A DNA stretch of 64,000 nucleotides from assembly GCA_024195265.1 (NCBI GenBank), contig JAJLRJ010000004.1, positions 31,640,285-31,704,284 on the forward strand, read 5' to 3'. Under the pieces are notes generated by a model that had not been told where the DNA came from, did not search any database, and saw only the letters and a list, made by a program, of their open reading frames with translations. Both the position numbers and the translations under genes were made by a program. Numbering within the stretch: position 1 is the stretch's first letter; each line of letters starts with the position of its first letter. Positions 23,652 through 33,655 of the stretch are shown here, piece by piece. Origin of the DNA: Dendrophyllia cribrosa (taxonomy: Eukaryota > Cnidaria > Anthozoa > Scleractinia > Dendrophylliidae).

Positions 23652-24569
23652 ATGGGAAAAGATAAGAGAGGTGTTTTGCGTGGGAAATGTTTAACATGTT
23701 CTGAGTGTGATGAGTACGAGACTACTGGCACTGTTAGCATCTTGTGTGAGTACTGTGGCCATAGACCTGTGGAACATGAGGTTATAAGAAGCACAGACGA
23801 AACAACACCAACCAAGAAACCGAGATTAGAACCCTTAGAATCAATAGAAGAGGTCTCAGAAATCGATTTAGGTGATCGCGAAGTTCAAATAGAAATCACC
23901 GAGGACGAACCAGGCTCTATTTCCAGTTCACTGTCACTGAATCCTGAGAAGACTCTTCAGGCAGAGAACACCGCTGCAAGTCTTTCGAAACCATCCGGGA
24001 CCAAAAACAACCTTGTTACACCTCACCGTGCCACACCTGAACAAAGCGTGAAAGTGGTCGAAGTTACTGAAGCTGACTTGGATACCGAATTGGAGGTTCA
24101 GCAGATGAAAGCAAACGAACTTGCAAAGAAAGAAGAAGGTGTCGCTTTCAAGATTAGGAGAAGACGAGCAAAGGTTTTTGCTGAATGTAATGTATGCTCA
24201 TCTGAAGTAGCCGTAGGAAAAGCGAGCCAGGATCTAAGCTTGTTAAAGGTGCACATTACAATCACAAAGCACAAGTTAAATGTAGCCATTGCGCGGTCAA
24301 GAAGTTCTGAAATCCCAAAAGAGATTCAAGAACTTCGCAATCACATTGAAGGAAACTTTCCCAAAGTTTTCCTCTTTCAAGAGGAAAAGGTTATGTGCCA
24401 ATCCTGCAAGACATCGTTTTCTATGTCGCAACGATCCCTTCTTTTCAATTTGAAACAGCATGTTGAAGGACGTGGCCATCAACAGAAGGCCTCCCACGTA
24501 GCCTCAGCGGCGGATATTGCCTCGTTTTTCAACCGCAAATCAGCTGCTACACAAGATAAGGGCGAATGA
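23652..24569 (+). CDS. Block 1: zinc-finger N-terminal domain
   Basis: 305 codons from the first good ATG (AACTATAATGGG). N-terminal knuckle CLTCSECDEYETTG...CEYCGHRPVEHE (residues about 13-40), then an acidic, Ser-rich linker. A second Cys pair follows (CNVCSS, about 180) with distal His. A third BED/C2H2-like unit reads CQSCKTSF...LKQHVEGRGHQQK (about 254-284), followed by ADIASFFNRK, a phrase often found after DNA-binding fingers of transposase-derived proteins. It ends at TGA 24,567-24,569. The next block overlaps in another frame, so a frameshift near the end is likely. Confidence 0.6.
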   Translation: MGKDKRGVLRGKCLTCSECDEYETTGTVSILCEYCGHRPVEHEVIRSTDETTPTKKPRLEPLESIEEVSEIDLGDREVQIEITEDEPGSISSSLSLNPEKTLQAENTAASLSKPSGTKNNLVTPHRATPEQSVKVVEVTEADLDTELEVQQMKANELAKKEEGVAFKIRRRRAKVFAECNVCSSEVAVGKASQDLSLLKVHITITKHKLNVAIARSRSSEIPKEIQELRNHIEGNFPKVFLFQEEKVMCQSCKTSFSMSQRSLLFNLKQHVEGRGHQQKASHVASAADIASFFNRKSAATQDKGE

Positions 24570-25887
24570 TATAACACAAAAGGGGCCTGGTAAGCAGTTG
24601 TGTCACGGATTCTTTCTTGAACGTTACGAGTACAATGTCGGTGATAAGAAAGTTACTGTTAACCCTAAACTGCTTATTGGTGATACCAAGCCGGGAGAAG
24701 ACAACAGTAAAGTTTCATGGTACCCCGAACCACGTTACAGTTTTGTTAGAATTTACAAGGAAAGCTCCCAGGAAATGATAGGAACATTTCGGAGTTCTCA
24801 GTGTTTACGTTGTGCAGATGCGGGGACGTTTAAAAATGATATGTGCTCTGCTTGTGAGGGAGTGCCCAAACTTCCTTCTTTCAAGAAACGCCTTTTATTG
24901 CGAACTGAAAAAATTGGTCCTGATGGTAAGAGAGATGACACCACAATTAGAAACGACTTCCTTTCCCCGACAGAGATGCAATGTAAGTTAAAGGAACAGA
25001 AGGAAAAGCTGGATGATAAAGACTTGAAGCTGTTTTTTCTGAAATCAAAGAATTTGAGGCTGAGAATGCGTAAGCGAACTTTAGAAGAAAAGTTGGCCGA
25101 GTTCGCAAGACGTGGCTCGATGAAAGCCATTTGCCACAATCTCGAGAAAGCAGCAGAAAACGGCTATTTAAAAGACAGAAACACCCTGGTCGGTGTACTG
25201 CAAACAGTTTCAAGAAACTTTAATGTAGAAAACAACGGACGCCGTTACCAGTCTTCTTTTAAGCTGTTTCTGGAGGTTCTGCTACTTTGGGGTGGACCAC
25301 GAATTGCAACATTTGTAGCCATCAACCTCTGTGGGCCAGAAATCCATTCAATGTATCGCTGGCAAAAGCAACACTTGGTGCATTTGGATGGTGGTTTTGA
25401 AGAGAGCAACTTCAAGGTCCTTGGCAAGCTGTATTCAGAAGCCATGAGTAATCTTGGCATCAAACACGTCCCAGTCTTGGCAGCAGAAGACGAGACGGCC
25501 ATCCTGGGTCAAATAAGTTACAGTGAATGCACCGATGAACTCCTGGGTTTCTGTGGAGTGAGTGGAGCAGACCATAAATGCCTTGACTGGTTCACTGTTG
25601 TTGTTGGGGATGGTGAACAAGGCTACAACGCAATTGTCAATGCCTTTAACGAGTACAAGATCGCCCCATTTGCTCACGCAATCATTCTTAATCCTCTGCA
25701 TCCGAGGCTTCCACGCATTCCTATTCTTGTCATGCCAACGTGTAATAGGTTCAACCACGAATTTGTGTTCAGACAGTGGCAGAAGGTTGAACGTCATTAC
25801 GAGCAGGAACTGCAGGACATTGTCGGACCCTTGATCGGAATAGTTCAGACGGTGACTCGAGACGCAGGAAGCTCATGCTACAGCTAG
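24565..25887 (+). CDS. Block 2: core domain
   Basis: Open from upstream of 24,565 to the TAG at 25,885. It begins with KGPGKQLCHGFFLERYEYN and carries a Cys cluster CLRCADAGTFKNDMCSACEG (near residues 98-117 of the ORF from 24,517). A basic, Glu/Lys-rich coiled-coil-like stretch follows, then the compact domain with LLWGGPRIATFVAINLCGPE, VLAAEDETAILGQISY, GFCGVSGADHKC and VVVGDGEQGYNAIVNAF. Asp/Glu residues in these phrases are candidates for a metal-binding active site, but this is inference. The frame is lost after DIVGPLIG. Confidence 0.6.
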   Translation, partial: NDITQKGPGKQLCHGFFLERYEYNVGDKKVTVNPKLLIGDTKPGEDNSKVSWYPEPRYSFVRIYKESSQEMIGTFRSSQCLRCADAGTFKNDMCSACEGVPKLPSFKKRLLLRTEKIGPDGKRDDTTIRNDFLSPTEMQCKLKEQKEKLDDKDLKLFFLKSKNLRLRMRKRTLEEKLAEFARRGSMKAICHNLEKAAENGYLKDRNTLVGVLQTVSRNFNVENNGRRYQSSFKLFLEVLLLWGGPRIATFVAINLCGPEIHSMYRWQKQHLVHLDGGFEESNFKVLGKLYSEAMSNLGIKHVPVLAAEDETAILGQISYSECTDELLGFCGVSGADHKCLDWFTVVVGDGEQGYNAIVNAFNEYKIAPFAHAIILNPLHPRLPRIPILVMPTCNRFNHEFVFRQWQKVERHYEQELQDIVGPLIGIVQTVTRDAGSSCYS

Positions 25888-27025
25888 CGACTAGTAACGT
25901 CGGAAGCAGATATCGCCCGTTCCCACGGAACTTGGGTTTGTTCTTTCCAGCAGGAAGGTTGAGACAGAGAATAGTTATGCCATCAAAGACGTATGTGATC
26001 AGGACTACATACATAATCACAAGAAGCTTCTCAATCCACTCGATCATGCTTCTCGTGTATTGATGATGGGGAATTACATGGTCCACATGAATCACTTGCA
26101 GTTGGTGTACGAAATGTTCCCTATTCCAGACCATGGCCTTGGTGTGAATGACATCCAGCGCAGTGACAGGCAGAACTGGCGTTCGGCCCAGAAGCTTACC
26201 TTTCCGCAGGTCCGGAATTGTCTTCAGATCATGATGGAAGGCTGCGTTGAAGGCTACCCGAGAAATCCAACCTTACTTGGGACTAAGACCTATCTCTATA
26301 TTGTATGGTTATATGTGGAGATTTTCTGCAGCAGTGTCGCCTCTTTACGACGTCGCATCACGTACGCTGCAACTGTCACCCATTTCCTGGCGATATGGCA
26401 TAACCACATTCATCGCAATGAACGACTGTCGTTGAAGCAGAATTTTATCACAAGGGAGACCTACCAGGACATTGTGATTTCATGCCAATTTGCTGTTATT
26501 CTCATCTGCTACATGAGAGACAACTTTCCCGAGCAAGAATGTTGTCTTGAGCTCAGCGGATCGGATTGTCTGGAGGATTTCTGGAGCAAAAATGGGCAAT
26601 GGGTTAGAAACCATCACAACTACTGCTTCGGAGATCTTCGCAGAAATACCTCTCACATGATCCGCTTAGAAGAAATTAGAATCAACCCTGATGCTTCCGA
26701 CTTTGCCAAGCCTCATCCCAAGCAAGAAAGCATCTGGCACCGACAGTATGAAGATGGCTATGAGAAGGCAAACTTGCTTGATTATCCCATGGTGGGTTCT
26801 GAAGTAGATGCCTGGAAGGAAGGAATGTATGAGGCTAGGAGGCTGGCAAGATCAGTGAGGATGGCTCCAGACAACAATGCTTGTGGCTCACAACGAGAAG
26901 GCGGTGACAATGACGATGGCCATGATGAAGATGAGGATGGGAACGGCTGGTTTTATCACCCATTTCAGTATCCTGGCAATAAGTTCGGTGACCTGCAGGA
27001 GGACAATGGCAGACGATCTGAATAG
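25830..27025 (+). CDS. Block 3: C-terminal helical domain
   Basis: After block 2 the frame continues as RNSSDGDSRRRKLMLQLATS (from about 25,838). It shifts again near 25,960 to VENSYAIKDVCDQDYIHNHK and joins the ORF that includes 26,060-27,025. Readable phrases are LMMGNYMVHMNHLQLVYEMF, RSDRQNWRSAQKLTFPQ, LSGSDCLEDFWSKNGQWV and an acidic DDGHDEDEDGNGW tail. TAG at 27,023 ends it, but the same frame stays protein-like for about 27 codons beyond (QSSGGSDEDEISAGGHCF), up to the inserted element at 27,095. That suggests the TAG is a later mutation. Confidence 0.55.
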
Positions 27026-27094
27026 TCATCGATCCAATCATCTGGTGGCAGTGATGAAGACGAAATCAGTGCTGGAGGGCATTGTTTTTCAGGT

Positions 27095-28463
27095 TACAGT
27101 ACCTGTCAAAGGTAAGTTGACAGTCTCGACTCGAAACTCGAAACTCAATCCTCAATCCTCGAAGTTTCTCGAAGTTTTTCGAGTTTCGAGTTTCGAGTTT
27201 CGAGTTTCGAGTTTCGAGAATCGAGTTTTGAGTTTCGAGACACTCGAAGTTTTTTTCGAGAATCTCGAAAAGGGATTTCGAGAAAAGGATTAATTTCTCA
27301 AAGACAGAACAATGACGATTTCACACGGCCGCTTTTGTTTCGCGTGGCCTTTGTTTTGTTATCACACTGCTGTGAGCTGCGGAACCTCCAGCGAAAAAAA
27401 AACTTGAAAAAAACTGTCACCGGCCTGCGAGAGAGAGAGTGGCAATTTCACGGGTCCTGTTTCGCTACCATGAGTACCAGAGGTTTATTTTTTTTTTAGT
27501 GGAAACCGGCTAGTTTACGAGCCGAGAATGCGAGAATTCGCGAAGCGAACGCATCGGTTGTTGTCAAAAAATTGCGACGCGTAGCAGTCTGTAATGCTTT
27601 AAATTTAAACCTAGAATTTTCCCGGCGGATTAGAAAATCATGAATTAAACAAAGTTTATGATAGCAGAATCGGTAGGAATGATGAGGGTTTAACGCTAAA
27701 TAACACAAGTTAATATTCTTTTCTGCTGCGACTTGATTTTGCATCGCATACCGCCAAAAATATTAAACTCCGGCAGCGGCTTGAATTTGCATACGTCAAA
27801 AAACAACTCCGGTCTTCGACAGGAAAATGTCACGCTTTCAAAACTAAAATTGGAAGTCTTCAATGAGACCAATATTAAAAATTTAAGTTTGTGGCAAATG
27901 TAAAAAATTAAAAGTAAATTTGCAAACTTTGACACTGAAATCAAAGAGTACTAAATATATTTGCATACAGTCGTGCGGGCATGCACGGCCTTTGTAACTT
28001 GAAACCCGTAAACAGCGCGTAACGCAATAATGTTTTAGATAAGCTTAAATACGTTTCGCGAAGTTTCGCGGCCACGCATATTTATCTTTAGCAAATATAT
28101 CTCAGCTGGTTTTAAACGTCTAACTCCAGCGCTAACTCTCAAACTTATAGATAATTGAGTCAAACTTAAAAAATTTAAAAGGAAGCTTGCGAAAGAGAAA
28201 GCGCTGAAATGAAAACAACGCCGTCGCTCTTCGGTACGCTGTAAAATCGTGTATTAAGTTCCTTGGAACAAAGAGAAGTGCTGTCTTTTGTTTTTCTTCT
28301 AAAGAATTAATCGACCGGCAAGCTTTTTGTTTTCTCGTCTCGAAACTCGAAGTTCGCGACTCGAAACTCGAAGTTCGCGACTCAAAGTTTTTCGAGTTTC
28401 GAGTTTCGAGAGTCGAGTATCGAGTTTCGAGTGACTGTCAACTTACCTTTGACAGGTACTGTA
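27095..28463. mobile_element. Inverted-repeat element with splice-like ends
   Basis: About 30-bp terminal inverted repeats, starting TACAGTACCTGTCAAAGG at 27,095 and ending with the complement at 28,463. Subterminal arrays of CGAGTTT / AAACTCG heptamers run about 27,122-27,245 and 28,335-28,435. The left repeat contains CAAAG|GTAAGT (donor at 27,112). The right end reads CCTTTGACAG|GT (acceptor at 28,455). No coding capacity. The flanks GGTT (left) and AGTT (right) hint at a short, imperfect target duplication. The superfamily is not assignable. Confidence 0.75.
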
Positions 28464-28721
28464 GTTTAAGCACAAACTAATAGTTGAGACATAAGTAGCG
28501 AAAAAATAAGCGTACGCAGCATAACCGCCCTTCATTTTTATTTTTGGCAAATAATAACAGCTACAGTGCGTGCAGTTACAGTTATATTCTATAGTTACAG
28601 TTGTAGTTAGAGCTACAGTTGCATTTTCAGCCACAGTCAAAGTCCATTTGTTAAAGTAGCTGCAAGAAAGAGGGTGTAAGCGTCATAAACTGAACTTCAT
28701 GCCTCAAATATACGTTCACAG

Positions 28722-28914
28722 ACAACTTAAGAGGGATTGAGGTTCCAGACGCCGGTATGAGACCACTTCTTGATGCTGTGGGAACCATAGATGAAGATGT
28801 TCAAAGTAAGACGAAACATGAACCCAGAGTGACAATCCCTTCCCGTGGTACTGAAATTTACAAAGCAACTTTGGTATCACTGTTGAACCAAGATCCGCAG
28901 TTGTCACATGAAAG
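28722..28914 (+). CDS. Block 4: penultimate exon
   Basis: Begins after TTCACAG and reads NLRGIEVPDAGMRPLLDAV ... VTIPSRGTEIYKATLVSL and LNQDPQLSHE. It ends CATGAAAG|GTCAGT. The codon split across the intron (AG|A = Arg) joins exactly to the next exon in frame. Confidence 0.6.
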
Positions 28915-29183
28915 GTCAGTTACATTCATTTATTTATAACAGCTCATGTTCATTCAATTCAGTTACCCAGGCATTCATTCGACTATAATTATTTCATTTG
29001 GTTGTTCGTTCCTTACTTCACAATTATATTCATTCTTTCCATCCATCGATCCATCCTTCGACTCCAGCGTACACTGTCTGTCCGTCCATGCAATAAACAA
29101 CCAAAGTTATTAGTACAATGTAGATGATTGGCCTTAGATCATTAGGGAGACTTACAGACCGATACAGATGGAAGAATGACACT

Positions 29184-29213
29184 GAGACAGACAGACAGAC
29201 AGACAGACAGACA
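29184..29213. repeat. (GACA)n microsatellite
   Basis: Seven consecutive GACA units in the intron between blocks 4 and 5. Confidence 0.95.
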
Positions 29214-29251
29214 TACTAACCTAAGATTTATCTTTTTGGGGCTTTTAATAG

Positions 29252-29744
29252 ACTAGAAAGAGTGCGCCAACGTCAGCAATATCAAAGAACCGAAGGACAT
29301 GGTGCAACGCTCAGTAGCAATGCAGTCCACCTCTTCAACGACTATGCTGTGCTTGATGGCGAAAATAAGGTATTCGTTCTGGGTAACCTTGCTCGCATGG
29401 TGTTGAATGGCAATCACGGGCATGTTGAATACAAGAGGCCAGTCAATTACGATGACTCAAAGAAGCAATCCATCACATGCTATTTCCACGTCTATAGTGA
29501 AGTCACCAGAGATGGCAGCATTGTACGTGGGGAGCTGACTGAAATTCAAGCTACCGCTTCTACGAGATTGCAGCCTCGACCAACCCAGGTCAGACGCACA
29601 AGAACATCCGTTGAAAGAATGGTCAATCAGTTCGGGGGTGACGAGGGAATTGCAAGGACAGTCGTTTCCCCAGAACAGTCGAGTGCGGATGGTCCACGAA
29701 GATCGGGAAGGACACGGACAGTAATTTCGTATAACACTGCCTAA
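29252..29744 (+). CDS. Block 5: last exon
   Basis: Begins after TTTTAATAG and reads LERVRQRQQYQRTEGHG, then a beta-rich domain (NKVFVLGNLARMVLNG, VEYKRPVNYDDS, ITCYFHVYSEV), a basic Pro/Arg/Ser tail (RRSGRTRTVISYNTA), and TAA. The tail looks nuclear or DNA-binding. The VEYKRPV domain may be a BAH-like or chromatin-reader-like fold, but this is a guess. Confidence 0.6.
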
Positions 29745-30729
29745 ACATTTAACCAGAGCATTTTTATTCTTAGTTGACCAAAACGATAAGAAATACTTCA
29801 ATGTGGCAGTTTAACAGTTTAATTTAACTTGGTCTTTTTCGATCAAAGTCTCGTTCAAAAAGTATTTTTTGCAAATCATTATTTAGTTTTTATTTCTTCT
29901 GGAAGGAAGTATGAGGTAGTTCCAAGGAAAAATACCTGTTTTTTAACCAATAAGAGAAAATATGGTACATTCAGTCCCGTGTTGAAATCAATCGACATTT
30001 TAAGACGTCACATTTACCAGTGTTTAAAAGGAAAGAAATGCATCCAGATTAAGTAACTTCTTTCAAAATTAAGATGTGGGCTAACAATACTCTTGAAATA
30101 AGGTTATCAATTGAATTTAACGAAAGCAAAATCACAAAGAGCATTCAGAACTTATGTGAGAGAAAATTTAGTTATAAAGGTTGTATATACAGGTTGTATG
30201 TATTACTTGTTCTTTGTTCCAGTTGTTTTTACACATAAGTAACCATCTGTTATTTAGAAAGTTGAGTATTTTGCTGTTGTACCAACGAAGGCAACTTATG
30301 ACAGTTCTTTATTCACTCAGGTTAACTTGAAGTTCAGGACTTGATAAAAAAAAACTCAACAAGTTTAAATAAACTGAGAGCGTTATTTAAACATGTGACT
30401 ACGATATTGTTTTTGGTGTGCATTTTAGACTATGATAGTGAACGAGTTTCTGGAAAATAGCGAGTTTGGAATGGGTCTAGGATAGGGTAGGGTTTTTTGG
30501 TGTTTAGTCTAGTATAGGGTTGCAAAATGCGGCTAAAATGGTCTAGTATAGGTTAAGGGTCTCAGAGTCCCAGCGGCACACCCCACCCAAAATTTTGAGA
30601 AATGTAGTCTCATCCTGCGTTATTCATGTTGTTTCCAGTGTTGAAATCCAGGTAAGGATATTTCTCAATCATAGTCATCGCACTGTTTATCTCAATTTTG
30701 GCAAAATAAGTGTCACAATTTAACAAATT

Positions 30730-31346
30730 TAAAAAAAATACAGATTTGCAGATTCATCCAGATGAAGTCGAAGATGACGGAGAAGTAATGCTTATTTGGA
30801 ATTTCAACATTGATAAAATTATATCCGTGACTGCCTCACAATGTTCAGTTAAAGCCAGGAGTCCATCTGGTGTCACTATGATCGATTGTATGCCACATTT
30901 GGACGTGAACAGAGTGAATTGTAACTGCGCAAACCCTTTGAAGCAAGGAAAGGTTTTGTTGACATCGTGTGCAGCTACAAGTTTCCCCACAACAGCCACT
31001 ACTGTTAGTGCACCTGAGATTATCTCACTTTGTGGTGTGACAGAAACTTTGTTTATGGAATCATTTGCTTTGAAAAGCAGCTCATATCATGAACACTTTC
31101 AAAAGACCCTTAAAAAACTGTCAGGAAAAAAGGATCAATAAGGAATCAATACCAGTTAAGTTAAGTTTTGAACCTATCAACAGAAGAGATGAAAATGCCA
31201 TTCTTGCACATGCTTGCCCTGGAAATTTGTGGAGCCCAATTGGCTACATTCCTGGCAAAATAGTTGCCAAAGTCACCCACGCAATCAAGAACAAGGAAAT
31301 TAAAAGCATGTCAATAAACATGTATAATGCCAATTATTTTGAGTGA
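30730..31346 (+). pseudogene. HIRAN-like domain fragment with frameshift
   Basis: Open frame 30,710-31,141 reads VEDDGEVMLIWNFNIDKII, then CSVKARSPSG and a Cys/Thr-rich stretch. At about 31,140 the protein-like reading moves to another frame: SFEPINRRDENAILAHACPG and WSPIGYIPGKIVAKVTHAIK, ending at TGA 31,344-31,346. The pattern (EP.N..D.NAI, then IGYIP..I...) is what HIRAN domains show. It may be the tail of a larger transposon gene or of a relative of the gene at 23.6-29.7 kb. Not functional as it stands. Confidence 0.4.
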
Positions 31347-31667
31347 GGACAATAAAAAAGAAGGTGGTTTACACGTATGCTTGCTGTATCCAATTTTAAA
31401 CAATTTCGTATTGGTGTACAGTATAGAATTTAAAATTGAATACTGGAAAACTGCATTAACTAACTTGTTCTTTTACAAGAAGATAATGTCGTCCTGTCAG
31501 CATCATTTGTAGAACTTTTTTTCAAGAGATAGAGAGAGTTCAACAATCAAGTCTGCAGGAGGAAAGAACAAAAATCAGTTACCAACAAGAAGAGACTACT
31601 GAAGAAACAATAAGCATACCTTTTCCGCCAAATAGAATTTTGGTTTATGTAGTTTACATTTCTCATT

Positions 31668-31840
31668 TCCAGTTCAGCTTTCCAAACATTTAAGCAGGTT
31701 TTAGCTTTTGGCTTTTTAGTTTTACTAGCATTCCACTTTTGGCATTTAGTTTTTTGGCTTTTTGTTTTTGGCATTATATTTTTATAGCAGCATTCTACTT
31801 TTGGTGTTTGCCTGTTGGCTTTCAGATTTTGGCATTGAAC
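31668..31840 (+). repeat. Left arm of a 2-kb inverted repeat
   Basis: Degenerate (T/G/C)-rich tandem units (AGCTTTTGGC, CATTCCACTTTTGGCATTT) that are the reverse complement of the A-rich units at 33,480-33,655. The outer part AAGCAGGTTTTAGCTTTTGG matches the complement of CCAAAAGCTAAAACCTGCTT on the right. Confidence 0.65.
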
Positions 31841-33479
31841 CATTTGGAAAATCCATGATTTATATCTTTTAAGCCAGTGGTCAGTCAAGCATGCAAGCAG
31901 AATTCGAGTCGCTTGATTGGGTATAGCTATTCGTGAAGAGAAAACAAAAATCTGCTGCCTCCCAAGGCAAACTACAATGTCCCAAGAAGCTTATTAAAAG
32001 GCAATTTAACTCAATGAAGACAAGTTATTTAAAATTTTACGCATTGAATGACGAATTAATTGAAGAGTTGTTCACACGCATTTGCCTGAATGTCTGGGAT
32101 TCTGAGAAATAATTTATGTGCTCAAATTCCAAACTGAGTAAAAACGTTACTCTGAACCGGACAAAAATAATTCTGAACAGAAAGAAAAAAATTATTCAAA
32201 ATCAATTGACAAAACTATTTTACTCAAGCAAACGACGAGATAAACAAATGATTGGAAGAAAGCCAGCCGATTTCGAATTGCGCACTTGCTCGATCGCCGC
32301 TTCTCACTTCTCAAATTTCAAGGGATGCAGGTTGAAGTGTCTTTTGAGTCAAGCCGGAGGTGGCAAAATGAGTAACAAAGGTACTGGCGAATGGGTTTCA
32401 TGGTTCGCTAATCTCTGAGCGGTAATGTAGAATTTTATACCAAAAAGGATAAAAGCAGGCGAGTGTTAGCTGAAGATTTAACCCATTGACTCCTGAGAAT
32501 TTTTCGTTTTTGAGTGATTTTCTGCATATACATGTAAACGAGCCATAGGATTTTGTGACTCCATATTTGGGATAACCATCGAAAGTGCTGCTGTTCTAAA
32601 ACACTAAAGGCTTGAGTTTACTGAAAACCTCATTCTGACTTTGGTCATTTTGCTTCGTTAAATTGCAATAAAGGCTCAATTATGGTGTATCTGCGATTTT
32701 TGGTAAGTTCACAGCCATTTTTCATCTTTAGTAGGTGCCTGATGAGCATCATTAAGCTTGAAGGTAGTTCAGAGTCCACTTTCTCAATGAAGCGAGTTAG
32801 GTGTTGTACTTCGTTTATGAATTTGGCTTGTTGCTTGTTGAACTGGAAAAATGGCCACCACGAAACGAAGTAGCCTTGGGACTCGACTCTGGATGAATTT
32901 CTCCACCTACCACGGCATATTTTGGAAGTTGCAACCACTGAAAAACACAACAAGCGCGAAATTTCGGTGGTAGGTCGCAGTGGCTATGGACTCAATATAA
33001 ATATGAAATGTGTGGGGAAAGGAACGAACGCTGTCAAAAGTTGTGGCTATTTCCCAGCATGCAGTGCGGTGATGTTGAAAATCGAGGCAAGGTCAGTATG
33101 CACTAGAACGAAAGGCTGTAACAAGGCCCGAGCAACGAATAAGAGCAAAAAAAATTCACTGCTAAGCTTGGACTAGGACTGAATTTTGCTGTGAATGTTG
33201 ACTTTTGGGTGTTCCAGTGATGTTCCGGGGATTTTCTGGGTCAATTCCAGGTTTTACAGACCCAAATGAAAGCTACAGATCACATGCGCTTGACCGCAAT
33301 TACCATTTACATATCGAAGATCACTGAATACTAAAAGTACAAATCTATAAATCGTAGATTTTCCAAAACTAAAAGCCGAATTGGTTTTTGGAAAGCTAAA
33401 AGTTGAATGCTGAAAGTCGAATACTATAACCGACAACCCAAAAACCGAATTCTCAAAAGCTGAATCCTAAAAGCTGAAA
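31841..33479. other. Interior of the 2-kb inverted repeat, no gene seen
   Basis: Only short ORFs with no recognisable family. May be the body of a non-autonomous element bounded by the two arms. Confidence 0.4.
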
Positions 33480-33655
33480 GCAGATCACATACTTGAAACA
33501 CGTAAATAAAAAAATTAAAAAAGTGGAATGCTGCGACAGAAATAAATGCCAAAGTGGAATGCTGATAAAACGCAAATGCCCAAAGCTGAAAGCTGAAACC
33601 CAAATGCCAAAAGCTAAAACCTGCTTGAAAATTTATAAAGCTAAACATGTAAATT
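33480..33655 (-). repeat. Right arm of the 2-kb inverted repeat
   Basis: Units such as AAAGTGGAATGCTG and AAATGCCAAAAGCTAAAAC are inverted copies of the left arm. Confidence 0.65.

Larger units (their letters stand above)
23652..29744 (+). pseudogene. Unclassified zinc-finger transposase-like gene, frameshifted and spliced
   Basis: Five consecutive coding blocks on the plus strand read as one long protein. It has a Cys/His-rich N-terminus, a middle domain with spaced acidic residues (AAEDETAILGQ, VVVGDGEQGYN, then SSDGDSRRRKLML in a shifted frame), a conserved-looking C-terminal helical domain, and a small last domain split by one clean intron. The blocks are separated by at least three frame changes (about 24,565; 25,830; about 25,960) and an in-frame TAG at 27,023. 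Assembly error could explain some of these. Architecture (zinc fingers, acidic core, RNase-H-like spacing) suggests a DNA transposase, but I cannot place it in a named superfamily. It is not hAT, mariner, piggyBac or Harbinger by any motif I know. Confidence 0.6.
21456..30597 (+). mobile_element. Possible large DNA transposon carrying the transposase-like gene
   Basis: The left end has a G-run then GTACTCCCATATATGCGC and GTATGTGCCACTG, followed by motifs of the type GTCTAGGATAGGGTA. About 9.1 kb to the right the same GTCTAGGATAGGGTA motif returns (about 30,474), with CAGCGGCACACCCC (complement of a GTGTGCCGCTG block) at about 30,570-30,585. The outermost bases on the right are lost, so no target duplication can be read. 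The bracketed region contains a long transposase-like gene on the plus strand. That these are two ends of one element is an inference from the paired terminal motifs. Confidence 0.4.

Noticed and set aside
23588..23815. Minus-strand ORF at the start of the transposase-like gene
   Set aside because: Antisense to the well-supported zinc-finger coding block.
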